Notes under the pieces: model-generated
Database searches by the model: none
What the model saw: the letters and a program-made list of their open reading frames with translations, nothing else
What the model was told of the DNA's origin: nothing
Made by a program: the position numbers and the translations under genes
Assembly (NCBI GenBank): GCA_903864275.1
Contig: CAIPFE010000028.1
Coordinates: 62,001 to 126,000, forward strand
Source of the DNA: an uncultured Mucilaginibacter sp.
GTDB taxonomy: Bacteria; Bacteroidota; Bacteroidia; Sphingobacteriales; Sphingobacteriaceae
Reading direction: 5' to 3'
Length of the DNA: 64,000 nt
Shown here: positions 8,370-17,737 of the stretch, one piece after another
How the letters are laid out: each line of letters opens with the position of its first letter
Position numbering within the stretch: position 1 is the first letter of the stretch

Positions 8370-9680
8370 ATGAACACATCTTACCTTAAAAACATCCTTA
8401 CGGCTCTGGTGCTTTTTTTTGCATTGCATGCACATGCCCAAACAGATACCATAAAAGTTATTAAAGCCGGCCGTGTGCTGGATGTGGAAAAAGGCACGGT
8501 GCTTGTAAATCAAATCATCGTTATTCAAAACGACACCATTAAAGCCATTGGCAATGACCTCGCTATACCTGCCGGGGCAATTGTAATTGACCTGAGCAAC
8601 GCCACCGTACTACCCGGTTTGATAGATTGCCATACCCACCTCACCGACGGCCCGGGCGGTAATTACTACGATAATATTTTCAGGAAGACAGTTATAGATT
8701 ATGCCATTGTAGCGCATATTAACGCAAAACGCACGCTCGAGGCAGGTTTTACCTCCTGCCGCGATGTTGGTTCAGAAGCATTTATGGACGTTGCTTTGCG
8801 TAACGCCATCAACAATGGCGATATATCGGGGCCCAGGATAGATGCGGCCACTTTTTTTATCGGCAGCACCGGCAGCCATGGCGACCTTAATGGTTTTTCG
8901 CCCTATATACAGTCTACCGATTCCAAACAAATGCGTGGCATAGCCGATGGCGTCGAAGAATGCCGGGCACAGGTCAGGTTCAATATAAAATACGGTGCCG
9001 ATGTAATAAAATTTGGTGCAAGCGCCGGTGTGCTTACCGAAGAAGAAAGCGTGGGTGCGCCGCAATACACACAGGAAGAAATGAATGCTATCGTTGATGA
9101 AGCAAAGCTTTGGGGCAAAAAAACATGTGCCCATGCACATGGCACCCTTGCCATAAAAATGGCGGTTAAAGCCGGGGTTGCATCAATAGAACATGGCAGC
9201 CTGCTCGACGATGAGGCGATACAATTGATGAAGGAGCACGGCACTTATCTTGATGCCGATATTTACAATGATGATTATATTTTGAGCGAGTATGCAAAAT
9301 TCGGCACGCCGCAGAAGATCATCGATAAGGAAAAACTGGTAGGCAAAGCCCAGCGGTTAAGTTTTCAGCGGGCTGTAAAGGCGGGCGTTAAGATCAGTTT
9401 CGGCACCGACGCAGGCGTTTATCCCCATGGCTGGAATGCCAGGCAGTTTAAATACATGGTTAAATTTGGTTTAACCCCCATGCAGGCCATACAGGCCGCA
9501 ACCATTAACGCAGCCGACCTGCTGGGCTGGAAAAATAAAGTAGGCTCCATAGCCCCCGGTAAATACGCTGATCTGATAGCCGTAACAAACGATCCGCTGG
9601 CCGACATCACAACGCTGGAAAATGTACAATTTGTAATGAAAGGCGGCCAGGTTTATAAATCGATAATTGGGGGGAAATAA
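8370..9680 (+). CDS. Exported amidohydrolase-family metal hydrolase
   Basis: From the ATG at 8370 the product is 436 residues with a signal peptide ending HAHAQ. The metal-site motifs of the amidohydrolase superfamily are in order: DCHTHLTDGP (two His near 88 and 90), VIKFGASAGV (candidate carboxylated Lys), AHAHG, SIEHGS and FGTDAGVYPHGW (catalytic Asp). The C-terminal GKYADLIAVTNDPL matches the beta-sandwich return of this family. It resembles periplasmic imidazolonepropionase/prolidase-like enzymes and probably cleaves an amide or peptide-like bond in the periplasm. The upstream TTG start at 8346 is less likely because it puts eight residues before the signal peptide. Confidence 0.9.
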   Translation: MNTSYLKNILTALVLFFALHAHAQTDTIKVIKAGRVLDVEKGTVLVNQIIVIQNDTIKAIGNDLAIPAGAIVIDLSNATVLPGLIDCHTHLTDGPGGNYYDNIFRKTVIDYAIVAHINAKRTLEAGFTSCRDVGSEAFMDVALRNAINNGDISGPRIDAATFFIGSTGSHGDLNGFSPYIQSTDSKQMRGIADGVEECRAQVRFNIKYGADVIKFGASAGVLTEEESVGAPQYTQEEMNAIVDEAKLWGKKTCAHAHGTLAIKMAVKAGVASIEHGSLLDDEAIQLMKEHGTYLDADIYNDDYILSEYAKFGTPQKIIDKEKLVGKAQRLSFQRAVKAGVKISFGTDAGVYPHGWNARQFKYMVKFGLTPMQAIQAATINAADLLGWKNKVGSIAPGKYADLIAVTNDPLADITTLENVQFVMKGGQVYKSIIGGK

Positions 9681-9758
9681 GCACTATCCGATTAACAAAA
9701 AAATCGAAAACAAATTACGCCCTAACAATCACCAGGGTCTATTGATTTGCATGTTTAG

Positions 9759-9807
9759 AGATTGCTTTCCCGAACTTTGTCGGGACAGGCCGTTCCTCGC
9801 AATGGTC
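9759..9807. repeat. REP-like repeat with internal hairpin
   Basis: The stretch begins agattgc and ends ttcctcgcaatggtc, the two ends of a dispersed repeat I associate with this clade. It contains a 6-bp stem (tcccga / tcggga) at 9768-9785. Similar wording occurs near 45839-45862. The family call is from memory. Confidence 0.45.
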
Positions 9808-9835
9808 GGGGTAGAGCGGTTTCAACGGTCTAAAA

Positions 9836-9870
9836 TAAATCCGAAATCGAAAATCCAAAATCCGAAATCA
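9836..9870. repeat. Low-complexity ATCCGAAAT-type intergenic repeat
   Basis: Tandem degenerate words (atccgaaatcg, aaaatccaaa, atccgaaatc) lie immediately upstream of the guaA -7 element. They belong to the same word family as 6588-6626 and 43550-43646. Confidence 0.5.
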
Positions 9871-9876
9871 AAAACC

Positions 9877-9884
9877 TATCTTTG
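9877..9884 (+). promoter_or_regulatory. Bacteroidota -7 element of guaA (TATCTTTG)
   Basis: TATCTTTG matches TAnnTTTG exactly, and only three bases separate it from the guaA ATG at 9888. A transcript starting 4-6 bases after this element would have virtually no leader. The expected TTG at about -33 is not visible. Confidence 0.6.
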
Positions 9885-9887
9885 CCC

Positions 9888-11417
9888 ATGCAAGAAAAAA
9901 TCCTTATTCTTGACTTCGGCTCGCAGTTTACCCAACTCATCGCACGCCGTGTCAGGGAGCTCAATATTTACTGCGAGATCCACCCTTTCAATCATTTTCC
10001 CGAAATCGATAGCAATGTAAAGGGTATTATCCTTTCCGGTAGTCCATATTCGGCAAGGCAGGAAGACGCGCCCGGCTTTGATTTCGAAAAGTTTAATGGC
10101 AAACTCCCGATATTGGGCGTTTGTTACGGCGCCCAGCATATTGCGCACCATAACGGAGGCGAGGTTCTGGCTTCGAGCACACGCGAATACGGCCGCTCAA
10201 ACCTGCAGTACATCGATCACCAGACACCCCTTTTTAAAATGATACAGCCTGGTTCGCAGGTTTGGATGTCGCACGCCGATACAATAGCCAGCGTAAGGAA
10301 TGATTTCGAAGTTATTGCTAGTACGGATACGGTTAAGGTGGCCGCTTTTCATGTAACCGGCACACAGACCTACGGCATACAGTTTCACCCGGAAGTGACG
10401 CACACAGTTGATGGCAAGCAATTGCTGTTTAACTTTTTGGTGGATATTTGCGGATGCACACAGGATTGGACGCCGGACTCATTCATTGAAACCACCATTG
10501 CCGCCCTCAGGGCAAAGGTAGGTGACGATAAAGTTGTACTTGGCCTGTCCGGCGGTGTGGATTCGTCGGTGGCTGCGGTATTGCTCCACCATGCTATCGG
10601 CAAAAACCTGCATTGTATATTTGTTGATAACGGCCTGTTGCGCAAGGATGAATACCAGTCGGTATTAGATTCGTACCAGCACATGGGGCTAAACATAAAG
10701 GGTGTTGACGCCAAACAGCGTTTTTACGATGCGCTGGCCGGCTTAACCGACCCCGAGAAAAAACGCAAGGCCATTGGCAGGGTTTTTATCGAGGTTTTTG
10801 ATGATGAGGCCCACAAAGTAGAAGATGTAAAATGGCTCGGCCAGGGCACTATTTACCCCGATGTGATCGAATCGGTATCCATAAAAGGACCGTCGGCCAC
10901 AATCAAATCGCACCATAACGTTGGCGGTTTGCCTGACTTCATGAAATTGAAGGTAGTTGAACCACTAAATACATTGTTTAAAGACGAAGTGCGGCGCGTT
11001 GGTAAAGCCCTGGGTATTGACCCGAATATTTTAGGCAGGCATCCTTTCCCCGGTCCGGGCCTGGCTATTAGGATATTAGGCGAGGTTACGCCGCAAAAAG
11101 TTGTTATATTACAGGAAGCCGATGCGATTTATATCAACAATTTGCGGTCGGCAGGTGTTTATGATAAAGTTTGGCAGGCCGGCGCGATATTTTTGCCGGT
11201 ACAGTCGGTCGGCGTGATGGGCGATGAGCGTACTTACGAGAACGTGATCTGCCTGCGTGCTGTGGAATCATTGGATGGCATGACCGCCGATTGGTGCCAC
11301 CTGCCTTACGACGTGCTGGCTAAGATCAGTAACGAGATCATCAACAATGTAAAAGGAATTAACCGGGTAGTATATGATATCAGTTCGAAACCGCCTGCAA
11401 CCATTGAGTGGGAATAG
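9888..11417 (+). CDS. guaA: GMP synthase (glutamine-hydrolysing)
   Basis: GuaA converts XMP to GMP with ATP and glutamine in purine synthesis in the cytoplasm. The glutamine amidotransferase domain shows GVCYGAQ (catalytic Cys about 79) and FHPEVTH (His/Glu of the triad). The PP-loop ATP pyrophosphatase domain shows [13 protein letters not shown], and the dimerisation/XMP-binding domain shows [16 protein letters not shown] and [16 protein letters not shown]. At 509 residues it has the normal family length. The ATG at 9888 is preferred to the TTG two codons upstream because the latter lies within the -7 promoter element. It is followed by an overlapping lipoprotein gene. Confidence 0.98.
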   Translation: MQEKILILDFGSQFTQLIARRVRELNIYCEIHPFNHFPEIDSNVKGIILSGSPYSARQEDAPGFDFEKFNGKLPILGVCYGAQHIAHHNGGEVLASSTREYGRSNLQYIDHQTPLFKMIQPGSQVWMSHADTIASVRNDFEVIASTDTVKVAAFHVTGTQTYGIQFHPEVTHTVDGKQLLFNFLVDICGCTQDWTPDSFIETTIAALRAKVGDDKVVLGLSGGVDSSVAAVLLHHAIGKNLHCIFVDNGLLRKDEYQSVLDSYQHMGLNIKGVDAKQRFYDALAGLTDPEKKRKAIGRVFIEVFDDEAHKVEDVKWLGQGTIYPDVIESVSIKGPSATIKSHHNVGGLPDFMKLKVVEPLNTLFKDEVRRVGKALGIDPNILGRHPFPGPGLAIRILGEVTPQKVVILQEADAIYINNLRSAGVYDKVWQAGAIFLPVQSVGVMGDERTYENVICLRAVESLDGMTADWCHLPYDVLAKISNEIINNVKGINRVVYDISSKPPATIEWE

Positions 11418-12633
11418 GTGGTTATTATTATTATTATTAGCAATTGCATTGATAGCGGCCGCATGTTCGCCAAAATTGCGGCCGGTAACCGTTGCACCCG
11501 TAAAAAAGGAGCCTGAAAAGCCCGTTGTTAAAACCCAGCCGGTAAAAGAACCCGAAAAACCTGCCGGGCCGAAAGTATCCACAATATCATTGCTATTGCC
11601 GTTTGACCTCGATCACCTCGCGCCGGGCTCACCCTATACTACAGTTAGTTTAAGAGAAGCCGACATCGCCCTTGATTACTACAGGGGTTTTAAGCTGGCG
11701 CTGGATTCGCTCACCGCGCAGGGCTATAATTTTAAACTGCTGGTTTATGATACCAGGGGCGATAAGGCGCAGGCACACAGCCTCGCAAATAATCCTGACG
11801 TAAAGAGCAGTGGCCTGATAGTCGGCCCGGTTTTCCCCGAGGAGATGAAAGCTTTTATAGGCAACTATGGCAATGGCCACCAACAAATAGTTTCCCCGCT
11901 TTCACCATCGGCGCCGTCGGCTTATAAAAATCCGCAATTGATTACGATTATCCCCCCGCTTGAATATCATGCCTGGGCGGCGGCACGCTATATCAATGAC
12001 AAAATAAAGCCACAAAAAATATTTATTTTACGATCAGGCTACAGCGATGAAAATGACTTCATCATTCCTTTTAAAAGGGCCATTGACAGCCTGAGTAAAA
12101 AGAATACAAAGTATATTGACATTACGGTTATTCATGGCCAGTTAGGGTCGTTGCTGCCAGAACTTTCTGCAAACTCGAAGAATGTTTTTGTAATACCGGC
12201 GAAAGACCAGCATTTTTTAACCGTTACCCTGCGTGCGCTGGATACTTTGAACAATACTTACCCGGTTACGGTTTTCGGCCACCCCAACTGGATCAATTAT
12301 CCATTTTTAAAGGCTGATCTGCTGCAGCGGCTTGATACCCATATTACCTCTGCCGAGCACGTCGACTACAAGGCCGCCGGCACCATTGCTTTTATACGTA
12401 ATTACCGGCAGGCTTACCATGCTGAACCTACCGCTTACGCAATCAAGGGCTTCGACGAAGGCTTATATTTTGGCGGCCTGTTAGCCACCGATGGTCTTAA
12501 AAATCTAACAGCAACTGATTTTACAGGACTGCATAATAGCTTCAGTTTGCAGAAAAGGCAGGGCCAGGGTTGGGTAAACACCTATGTAACCGTGTATAAA
12601 TATGCTAACTTTGAACTGAAAAGGGTAGAATGA
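11374..12633 (+). CDS. PBP1-like lipoprotein (LpoA-like/ABC substrate-binding fold)
   Basis: A 419-residue predicted lipoprotein. The h-region is poly-Leu encoded by six TTA codons and ends in a lipobox (LIAAAC), then a Lys/Pro-rich linker. The rest resembles type 1 periplasmic binding proteins: [84 protein letters not shown]. It may bind a small solute, or act like LpoA in peptidoglycan synthesis; I cannot choose. The ATG at 11374 overlaps guaA by 44 bases; a TTG at 11404 is an alternative. It overlaps the next gene by four bases. Confidence 0.82.
   Translation: MISVRNRLQPLSGNRWLLLLLLAIALIAAACSPKLRPVTVAPVKKEPEKPVVKTQPVKEPEKPAGPKVSTISLLLPFDLDHLAPGSPYTTVSLREADIALDYYRGFKLALDSLTAQGYNFKLLVYDTRGDKAQAHSLANNPDVKSSGLIVGPVFPEEMKAFIGNYGNGHQQIVSPLSPSAPSAYKNPQLITIIPPLEYHAWAAARYINDKIKPQKIFILRSGYSDENDFIIPFKRAIDSLSKKNTKYIDITVIHGQLGSLLPELSANSKNVFVIPAKDQHFLTVTLRALDTLNNTYPVTVFGHPNWINYPFLKADLLQRLDTHITSAEHVDYKAAGTIAFIRNYRQAYHAEPTAYAIKGFDEGLYFGGLLATDGLKNLTATDFTGLHNSFSLQKRQGQGWVNTYVTVYKYANFELKRVE
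11422..11439 (+). repeat. (TTA)6 trinucleotide microsatellite in a signal peptide
   Basis: Six perfect TTA codons encode Leu17-22 of the lipoprotein signal peptide. Length changes here would stay in frame and alter only the hydrophobic core. Confidence 0.8.
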
Positions 12634-13802
12634 AGGCAATAAACCAGCTTAAAACGTTTCAGCGTATTTTGGATGAATACCCGGCCGAAACGCCCTTAAG
12701 CAAGTTTTTACCGGGCTTCTACCGTCAGAACAAGCAAATGGGATCGACCGACAGGCGCATTGCCAGCAGGTTGATGTATAATTATTTCCGTTCGGGCAAA
12801 GCCTTACCGGGTACACCAGCAGATGAACGTCTTTTTATAGCCGAATTTTTATGCAACAGCCAGGTCAATTCTTTTTTACAGCATTTTAAGCCCGAATGGG
12901 CAGCCTGTATTGATTTTAGTATAGATGATAAGCTAAACCTCGTAAAAACCGCCTACCCCAAATTCAATTTAGATGATGTTTTTCCCTGGACAAACCAGCT
13001 TTCCGCCGGGATCGATAAAGCGGAATTTTTGCGCTCATTTTTTGTACAACCCGATCTTTTCATCCGCGTTTATAAAGGTTTCGAAACACAGGTAAAAGTC
13101 GCTTTAGCGGCAGCTGAAATTATTTTTAAGGACGAAGGCAACGGCTGTTTTTCTTTGCCTAATGGCACCCGGCTGGAAACTATCGTACCCAACCCCCATT
13201 GGTACGAGGTGCAGGACTTTTCCTCACAACAAACAGCCCAGTTTTTTAAACCCCAAAAATGGGAAAGTTGGTGGGATGCCTGCGCGGCCTCTGGCGGTAA
13301 ATCGCTGCTGCTGCATGATATGGAACCAACCGTAAAGCTGGTAGTATCTGATATCCGCGAATCTATCCTGGCCAACCTTGATGAACGCTTCCAGCAAGCC
13401 GGCCTGTTGAAATACCAGAAAAAGCTCCTTGATCTTACCCAAAATAACGACCTGATATTACATGATTACGCATTTGATGGGATCATTCTCGATGCCCCAT
13501 GCAGCGGTTCAGGCACTTGGGGCCGCACGCCGGAAATGATCAGCCAGTTTGATGCCCATAAGATTGTATTTTTTCAGCGTTTGCAGCAAAGTATAGTGCG
13601 GAATGTAGTTAAATACCTGAAATCCGGTAAGCCGTTAATTTATATTACCTGCTCGGTTTTTAAGGCGGAGAATGAAGGGGTGGTTGATTTTATGATGAAG
13701 GAGTTGGGATTGAAATTGGATGCGCAAATGGTTCTGAAAGGGTATGAAAATAAGGCGGATACGATGTTTGTGGCGAGGATGATTAGCCCCCGGACCGCAT
13801 AA
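12630..13802 (+). CDS. RsmB/NOL1/NOP2/Sun-family rRNA cytosine-C5 methyltransferase
   Basis: A 390-residue SAM-dependent RNA m5C methyltransferase. Motif I appears as WDACAASGGKSLLL, motif II as LVVSDIRESIL, motif IV with the release Cys as FDGIILDAPCSGSGTWGR, and motif VI with the catalytic Cys as YITCSVFKAENE. The N-terminal part is an NusB-like/RsmB helical region. It should modify a cytosine of rRNA (16S C967 is the classic RsmB target; not proven here). Translation is probably coupled to the lipoprotein gene through the ATGA overlap. Confidence 0.92.
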   Translation: MKAINQLKTFQRILDEYPAETPLSKFLPGFYRQNKQMGSTDRRIASRLMYNYFRSGKALPGTPADERLFIAEFLCNSQVNSFLQHFKPEWAACIDFSIDDKLNLVKTAYPKFNLDDVFPWTNQLSAGIDKAEFLRSFFVQPDLFIRVYKGFETQVKVALAAAEIIFKDEGNGCFSLPNGTRLETIVPNPHWYEVQDFSSQQTAQFFKPQKWESWWDACAASGGKSLLLHDMEPTVKLVVSDIRESILANLDERFQQAGLLKYQKKLLDLTQNNDLILHDYAFDGIILDAPCSGSGTWGRTPEMISQFDAHKIVFFQRLQQSIVRNVVKYLKSGKPLIYITCSVFKAENEGVVDFMMKELGLKLDAQMVLKGYENKADTMFVARMISPRTA

Positions 13803-13911
13803 TGGAAAGTTGAGGTGCAAATGAGTTTTAGAGAACGCATAAAATAATATCCATAACTAAAACAAAATGTATACCCTCAGTTGTTATGCAGTTGAACCAA
13901 CCTTAAAAGTT

Positions 13912-14280
13912 ATGGCCCAAACGATACTGGTAATTGATGATGATAAGGATATAAGGGATATGATTATTTTTGTGCTCGAAGAGGCGAAATATGAGGTGAC
14001 AGCTTCGGGCGAAGCCAAAGTTCTAAACTCTATAAATGATATTAACCCCGACCTTATTTTGATGGATAATTGGCTGACCGAATGGAAAAGTGATGCCAAT
14101 GGGGAGCAATTGAGCAGGGGGTTGAAATCTGATCCGGCGACGAGCCATATTCCTGTTATCATTATTTCGGCGGTGAGCAATATAAAAGAAATTGCGGAGT
14201 CCGGGCTGGCAAATGCCTACCTCAAAAAACCTTTTGACGCGGCTACGTTGCTTGCAATCGTAAAAAAACATATTAAATGA
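13912..14280 (+). CDS. Stand-alone response-regulator receiver protein 1
   Basis: From the ATG at 13912 the product is 122 residues, a single receiver domain. It has the acidic triad (VIDDDKDIRD, residues 9-11), a phospho-acceptor Asp52 (LILMDNW), a Ser in IIISAVSN and Lys in YLKKPFD. There is no output domain. The loop after Asp52 (NWLTEWKSDANGEQLSR) is unlike the usual MP-x-M-DG and is shared with the next gene. Such proteins pass phosphate within relays or bind partners by themselves; no kinase gene is adjacent. The extended start at 13867 is unlikely. Confidence 0.88.
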   Translation: MAQTILVIDDDKDIRDMIIFVLEEAKYEVTASGEAKVLNSINDINPDLILMDNWLTEWKSDANGEQLSRGLKSDPATSHIPVIIISAVSNIKEIAESGLANAYLKKPFDAATLLAIVKKHIK

Positions 14281-14440
14281 GCGATAGGGTGTCATCGGTA
14301 GCAATTTTTGTGCTCTGTTTTTCAAATGTCTTCTGAGGCCGCGAAAGCGCCCCCGGTAAACCTGTATAAAATAAAAAGCGATTCTTAAAACAAAAGGCGC
14401 TTTGTTTGTTGTTACAATGATAAGTAACCCCCGAAAGGCT

Positions 14441-14830
14441 ATGGCCCGAAAAATATTGGTAATTGATGATGATAAAAGTGTGAGGGATATCATCGTTTAT
14501 ATACTTAAAAAATTCGATGTTGTTGCTTTCGAAGATTCCAAAATCCTTAAATCGCTCGATAAATGCAAGCCCGACCTGATCATCCTGGATAATTGGTTAA
14601 CTGAATGGGCAAGCGACGCCACTGGCGAACAATTGAGCAGGGAGTTAAAGACAAACCCGGCAACGCGCCACATCCCGGTTATCATTATCTCGGCCGTTAG
14701 TAATGTAAAAGAAATTGCCAGCGCTGGGCTTGCGGATGCCTACCTGCATAAGCCATTTGACAGGAAAAGCCTGGTGGGCGCAGTGGAGAATTTATTAAGT
14801 GCGATGGAGTTTGATCCGGCTGTAAATTAA
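14441..14830 (+). CDS. Stand-alone response-regulator receiver protein 2
   Basis: A 129-residue single receiver domain from the ATG at 14441, with VIDDDKSVRD, phospho-acceptor Asp50 (LIILDNW), IIISAVSN and YLHKPFD. Roughly half its residues match the preceding gene, including the unusual post-Asp loop NWLTEWASDATGEQLSR, so it is a recent tandem paralog. A short variable tail (LSAMEFDPAVN) follows the fold. The 160-base gap between the paralogs could hold a separate promoter. The cognate kinase is unknown. Confidence 0.88.
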   Translation: MARKILVIDDDKSVRDIIVYILKKFDVVAFEDSKILKSLDKCKPDLIILDNWLTEWASDATGEQLSRELKTNPATRHIPVIIISAVSNVKEIASAGLADAYLHKPFDRKSLVGAVENLLSAMEFDPAVN

Positions 14831-14947
14831 GTCGAATTCCCAATACTCAAATAGTAAATCTAAAATCGCAATTCGTAGACCCACCTGTTTTCCAAATACA
14901 AACTAAATATTATAATTTTAAGGGCATTTATATTAAACTAAAAATAT

Positions 14948-15340
14948 ATGAACACAAAACCCTTTAAATGGCTAATATCAGTATTGGCAATATGCCTGTT
15001 ATGCCACAGCATAGGTTATGCACAATCAAAACAGACGCAATTGCAAATCAACACCAAACAGGACCTGGATGCCGGCCGTGTTAAGATCGACTCATTAGAT
15101 AACCAGCTTATAAAAGTGTTAGGCGAACGCGAGAAAATTGTAAAAGCCATTGGGGTTTATAAAGCAAAAAACCATATCCCGCCGCTGCAGGAAGGCAGGT
15201 TTAAACAGGTTGTTCAAAAAGCAATAGCCGCAGGGAATAAAGTAGGCTTATCGCCCGAATTTATTATGGAACTGTTGAATGCTATCCATAAGGAAAGTTT
15301 GAGGATCGAGAACGCCGTTAAACTGGCCAGTCCCAAATAA
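14948..15340 (+). CDS. Exported AroQ-type chorismate mutase
   Basis: A 130-residue protein with a signal peptide (MNTKPFKWLISVLAICLLC... ending GYAQ). The mature domain has the all-helical AroQ pattern: DLDAGRVKIDSLDNQLIKVL, GEREKIVKAIGVYKAKN, IPPLQEGRFKQVVQKAIAAG and a last helix PEFIMELLNAIHKESL. Active-site Arg and Lys equivalents (R of AGRVKIDSLD, K of GVYKAKN, R of EGRFKQV) are visible. It should catalyse chorismate to prephenate or a related lyase reaction, but outside the cytoplasm. Exported AroQ mutases are known but uncommon and of unclear role. Confidence 0.8.
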   Translation: MNTKPFKWLISVLAICLLCHSIGYAQSKQTQLQINTKQDLDAGRVKIDSLDNQLIKVLGEREKIVKAIGVYKAKNHIPPLQEGRFKQVVQKAIAAGNKVGLSPEFIMELLNAIHKESLRIENAVKLASPK

Positions 15341-15515
15341 TCAGGACATTGGAGGATTTAATCTAGGAACAAATGAATTTTTAGCTGACTGGCCCGTTTA
15401 GTTAATATAAATAAATAATGTGGCGTGGTCAGGCTGTCTTACCTTTCACCTTTCACCTTTTTTTGTAACTTTAAATAAGCTTTCCTTTTTATTAAAAACC
15501 TAATCTCAACCAATT

Positions 15516-16451
15516 ATGATACCTGGAAAAGACCTGGACGCTGGTTACTCCGGCTATACACGCAGGAGGTTTATTTACAATGTTTCCGCAGCGGTTGGCG
15601 CTGGCGTAGTGTTATCTTCGCCATTACTAAGTAAGGCGGCAGGCTTTGTTAAAACGGACGAAACCTATACAGTGAAACAGATCATGGACATGTTTATTAA
15701 AGACGTTCCCGGCGGAGTGTTAACCAGCACCGTTGATACGCTGAAGGCGGGAAGTCCTGATACCAAAGTTACAGGCATAGTTACCACCATGTTTGCTACT
15801 ATCGCGGTGATCCGCGAGGCCATTGACCGGGGCGCTAATTTTATCATCGCGCACGAGCCGACGTTTTATAACCATGCTGATGATACTTCATGGCTGCAAA
15901 ACGATGAGGTTTACCGCTATAAAGCTAACCTGTTAAAAGAACACGGTATTGCGGTATGGCGAAACCACGACTATATACATCGCCTTATCCCTGACGGGGT
16001 AACCATGGGTGTACTGGCAAAGCTGGAATGGCAAAAATATGCCGATGAAAAAATACCAAATCTTATTACCCTGCCCCCGGCCACTTTGAAAGCCTTGATA
16101 ATGCATGCCAAAACAAAGCTGAATATTGAAAAGGTGAGATATGTTGGCAATCCTTCCCAAGTGTGTGCACGCGTATTGCTGATGCCCGGCGCAGCAGGCG
16201 GGCAAAGGCATATTCAAAGTATTGAGAAATTTAAACCGGACCTGCTGATATGCGGCGAAATACAGGAATGGGAAACTGCCGAATACGTACGCGACGCCTG
16301 CGCCAAAGGCGATAATTTATCATTAGTAGTATTGGGTCATATTGCAAGCGAGGAACCAGGCTCAGAGTATATGCTTAACTGGCTGAAGGAAAAAGTTCCG
16401 GGCGTTAAGGCAACGCATGTAACGAGCGGGAATTCTTTGTCGTTTTTGTAA
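15516..16451 (+). CDS. Tat-exported Nif3-like dinuclear metal protein
   Basis: A 311-residue protein beginning with a twin-arginine signal (YTRRRFIYNVSAAVGAGVV). The body resembles the Nif3/YbgI hexameric family: VTGIVTTMFATIAVIREAID and ANFIIAHEPTFYNH at the N-terminal metal site, and a second site near the C-terminus (GEIQEWETAEYVRDA, LVVLGHIASEEPG). Canonical Nif3 has HHP at the first site; here it reads HEP. Nif3 proteins are normally cytoplasmic and have no agreed function, so a Tat-exported member stands out. It stands alone. Confidence 0.78.
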   Translation: MIPGKDLDAGYSGYTRRRFIYNVSAAVGAGVVLSSPLLSKAAGFVKTDETYTVKQIMDMFIKDVPGGVLTSTVDTLKAGSPDTKVTGIVTTMFATIAVIREAIDRGANFIIAHEPTFYNHADDTSWLQNDEVYRYKANLLKEHGIAVWRNHDYIHRLIPDGVTMGVLAKLEWQKYADEKIPNLITLPPATLKALIMHAKTKLNIEKVRYVGNPSQVCARVLLMPGAAGGQRHIQSIEKFKPDLLICGEIQEWETAEYVRDACAKGDNLSLVVLGHIASEEPGSEYMLNWLKEKVPGVKATHVTSGNSLSFL

Positions 16452-16557
16452 ATATCAGGACAACTTGTACAGAAATCTCATCTAGTTTATGCCACCAATA
16501 ATATTTTTTTGACTTTGCAAACGAATTGAATACATTCGGCAGTAAAATACTTAAATT

Positions 16558-17019
16558 ATGAAACTTAAACTTACTTTCTTATCCATTGCGCTTACATTTC
16601 TTTTGTCTTGCGACGTTAAAACGAAAACGGACGATCAATCCATTCACCTTAACGGGACATGGCAATTGATTACCCACACCGAGATCACCAAAGGCGTTAG
16701 CGCGGTTACCGACTATACAAAAGGCAAAATTTTTTTAAAGATCATTAACGACGACCATTTTGCTTTTTTAACGCACAACCTGGATGTTAAAAAGGACTCC
16801 AGCAATCATTTCGATGGCGGCGGCGGCAGCTATACCTTAGTTGGGAATAAGTACACCGAACACCTTGATTTTTATAGCGATAAGAACTGGGAAGGCAAAA
16901 CTTTTGACTTTACCGTCACTATTAAGAACGATACCTTAACCCAGCAGGGATTGGAAAAACTTGAAAAGGAGGGGATTGATCGGACTATTATTGAAAAGTA
17001 CGTAAAGTTGAAAGAATAA
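16558..17019 (+). CDS. Lipocalin-like lipoprotein
   Basis: A 153-residue predicted lipoprotein with lipobox FLLSC (Cys near 18). The pattern LNGTWQLITHTEITKG then repeated amphipathic strands (YTKGKIFLKIINDDHFAFLTH, YTEHLDFYSDKNWEG, FDFTVTIKNDTLTQQG) resembles the lipocalin-like domain proteins common in Bacteroidota. There is a glycine cluster HFDGGGGSYTL. Ligand and role are unknown. It faces a convergent gene after a 13-base gap. Confidence 0.75.
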   Translation: MKLKLTFLSIALTFLLSCDVKTKTDDQSIHLNGTWQLITHTEITKGVSAVTDYTKGKIFLKIINDDHFAFLTHNLDVKKDSSNHFDGGGGSYTLVGNKYTEHLDFYSDKNWEGKTFDFTVTIKNDTLTQQGLEKLEKEGIDRTIIEKYVKLKE

Positions 17020-17032
17020 TTATTAAAGGGCC

Positions 17033-17695
17033 TTATTCAGGTATATAAGCAATTTTCCCCGCCCTTTTTATAAGTAAAATAGCTGCCGCCAGCCACCATA
17101 ACGCCTGTACGCCAGCAAATGCGGTGACCCAAAATGGCAGCACCAGGCTAAAAAGAAATATAATGCCTAAAATTGAGAAAGCCATGCCAAGCAGCACTGC
17201 CATATATCCGAATAGCCGAGGCAGGGCATCTGAGCCGATCAGCACAATCCCGAGCGGTATAAAAAAAGCCGGTGCTGCTATGATAAAATATAGATGCTGC
17301 ACTGCATAAATAATATTCATACAAACCAATATACTGACCGGCGGATCTTTAAACATAACGGCGATGTAGAAAGTGATCTCTATCAGGCTGACGGTCATTA
17401 ATATGACGGCTCCAAAAAAGGTCATCCAGCCCGAAAGTAGTTTTGCTGCACCTGCCAGGTGAACAAGGGCGAACGCGAAAAGTATAATAAAAAAAGGCCC
17501 TATAGCCTGCAGCCAGGCGCCCAAAAGTATTGAGTCAAAGTTTTGTTTGCCAAAGGCTGTTAGCTGGACGACCGTTGCGCCGGGAGGCGGCGCGGCATTG
17601 ATGGTAAATGATATAATGATCATTAATACGCCAACAATACCGCTTGATCCGCTGAGGATGCAGAATAATCGCAGCGATATATCATGTTTTTTCAT
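17033..17695 (-). CDS. Six-pass inner-membrane protein
   Basis: A 220-residue protein dominated by six hydrophobic segments (about residues 10-30, 58-80, 89-110, 120-145, 157-180 and 185-208), with a basic C-terminus IKRAGKIAYIPE. I do not recognise the family; it resembles DUF4386-like membrane proteins in general character, but I cannot verify this. There is no catalytic motif. It precedes a DUF2141 gene on the same strand with 42 bases between. Confidence 0.65.
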   Translation of the reverse strand: MKKHDISLRLFCILSGSSGIVGVLMIIISFTINAAPPPGATVVQLTAFGKQNFDSILLGAWLQAIGPFFIILFAFALVHLAGAAKLLSGWMTFFGAVILMTVSLIEITFYIAVMFKDPPVSILVCMNIIYAVQHLYFIIAAPAFFIPLGIVLIGSDALPRLFGYMAVLLGMAFSILGIIFLFSLVLPFWVTAFAGVQALWWLAAAILLIKRAGKIAYIPE

Positions 17696-17737
17696 AAGTG
17701 GGTTTTATGCTATCACAACACTGAATATGAAATATTT

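Noticed and set aside
9702..9760. Possible tRNA or small RNA in the gap before guaA
   Set aside because: No cloverleaf or conserved RNA pattern was found; the region is mostly repeat sequence.
9667..10020. 117-residue frame starting in the amidohydrolase end
   Set aside because: It runs through intergenic repeats and guaA in the wrong frame.
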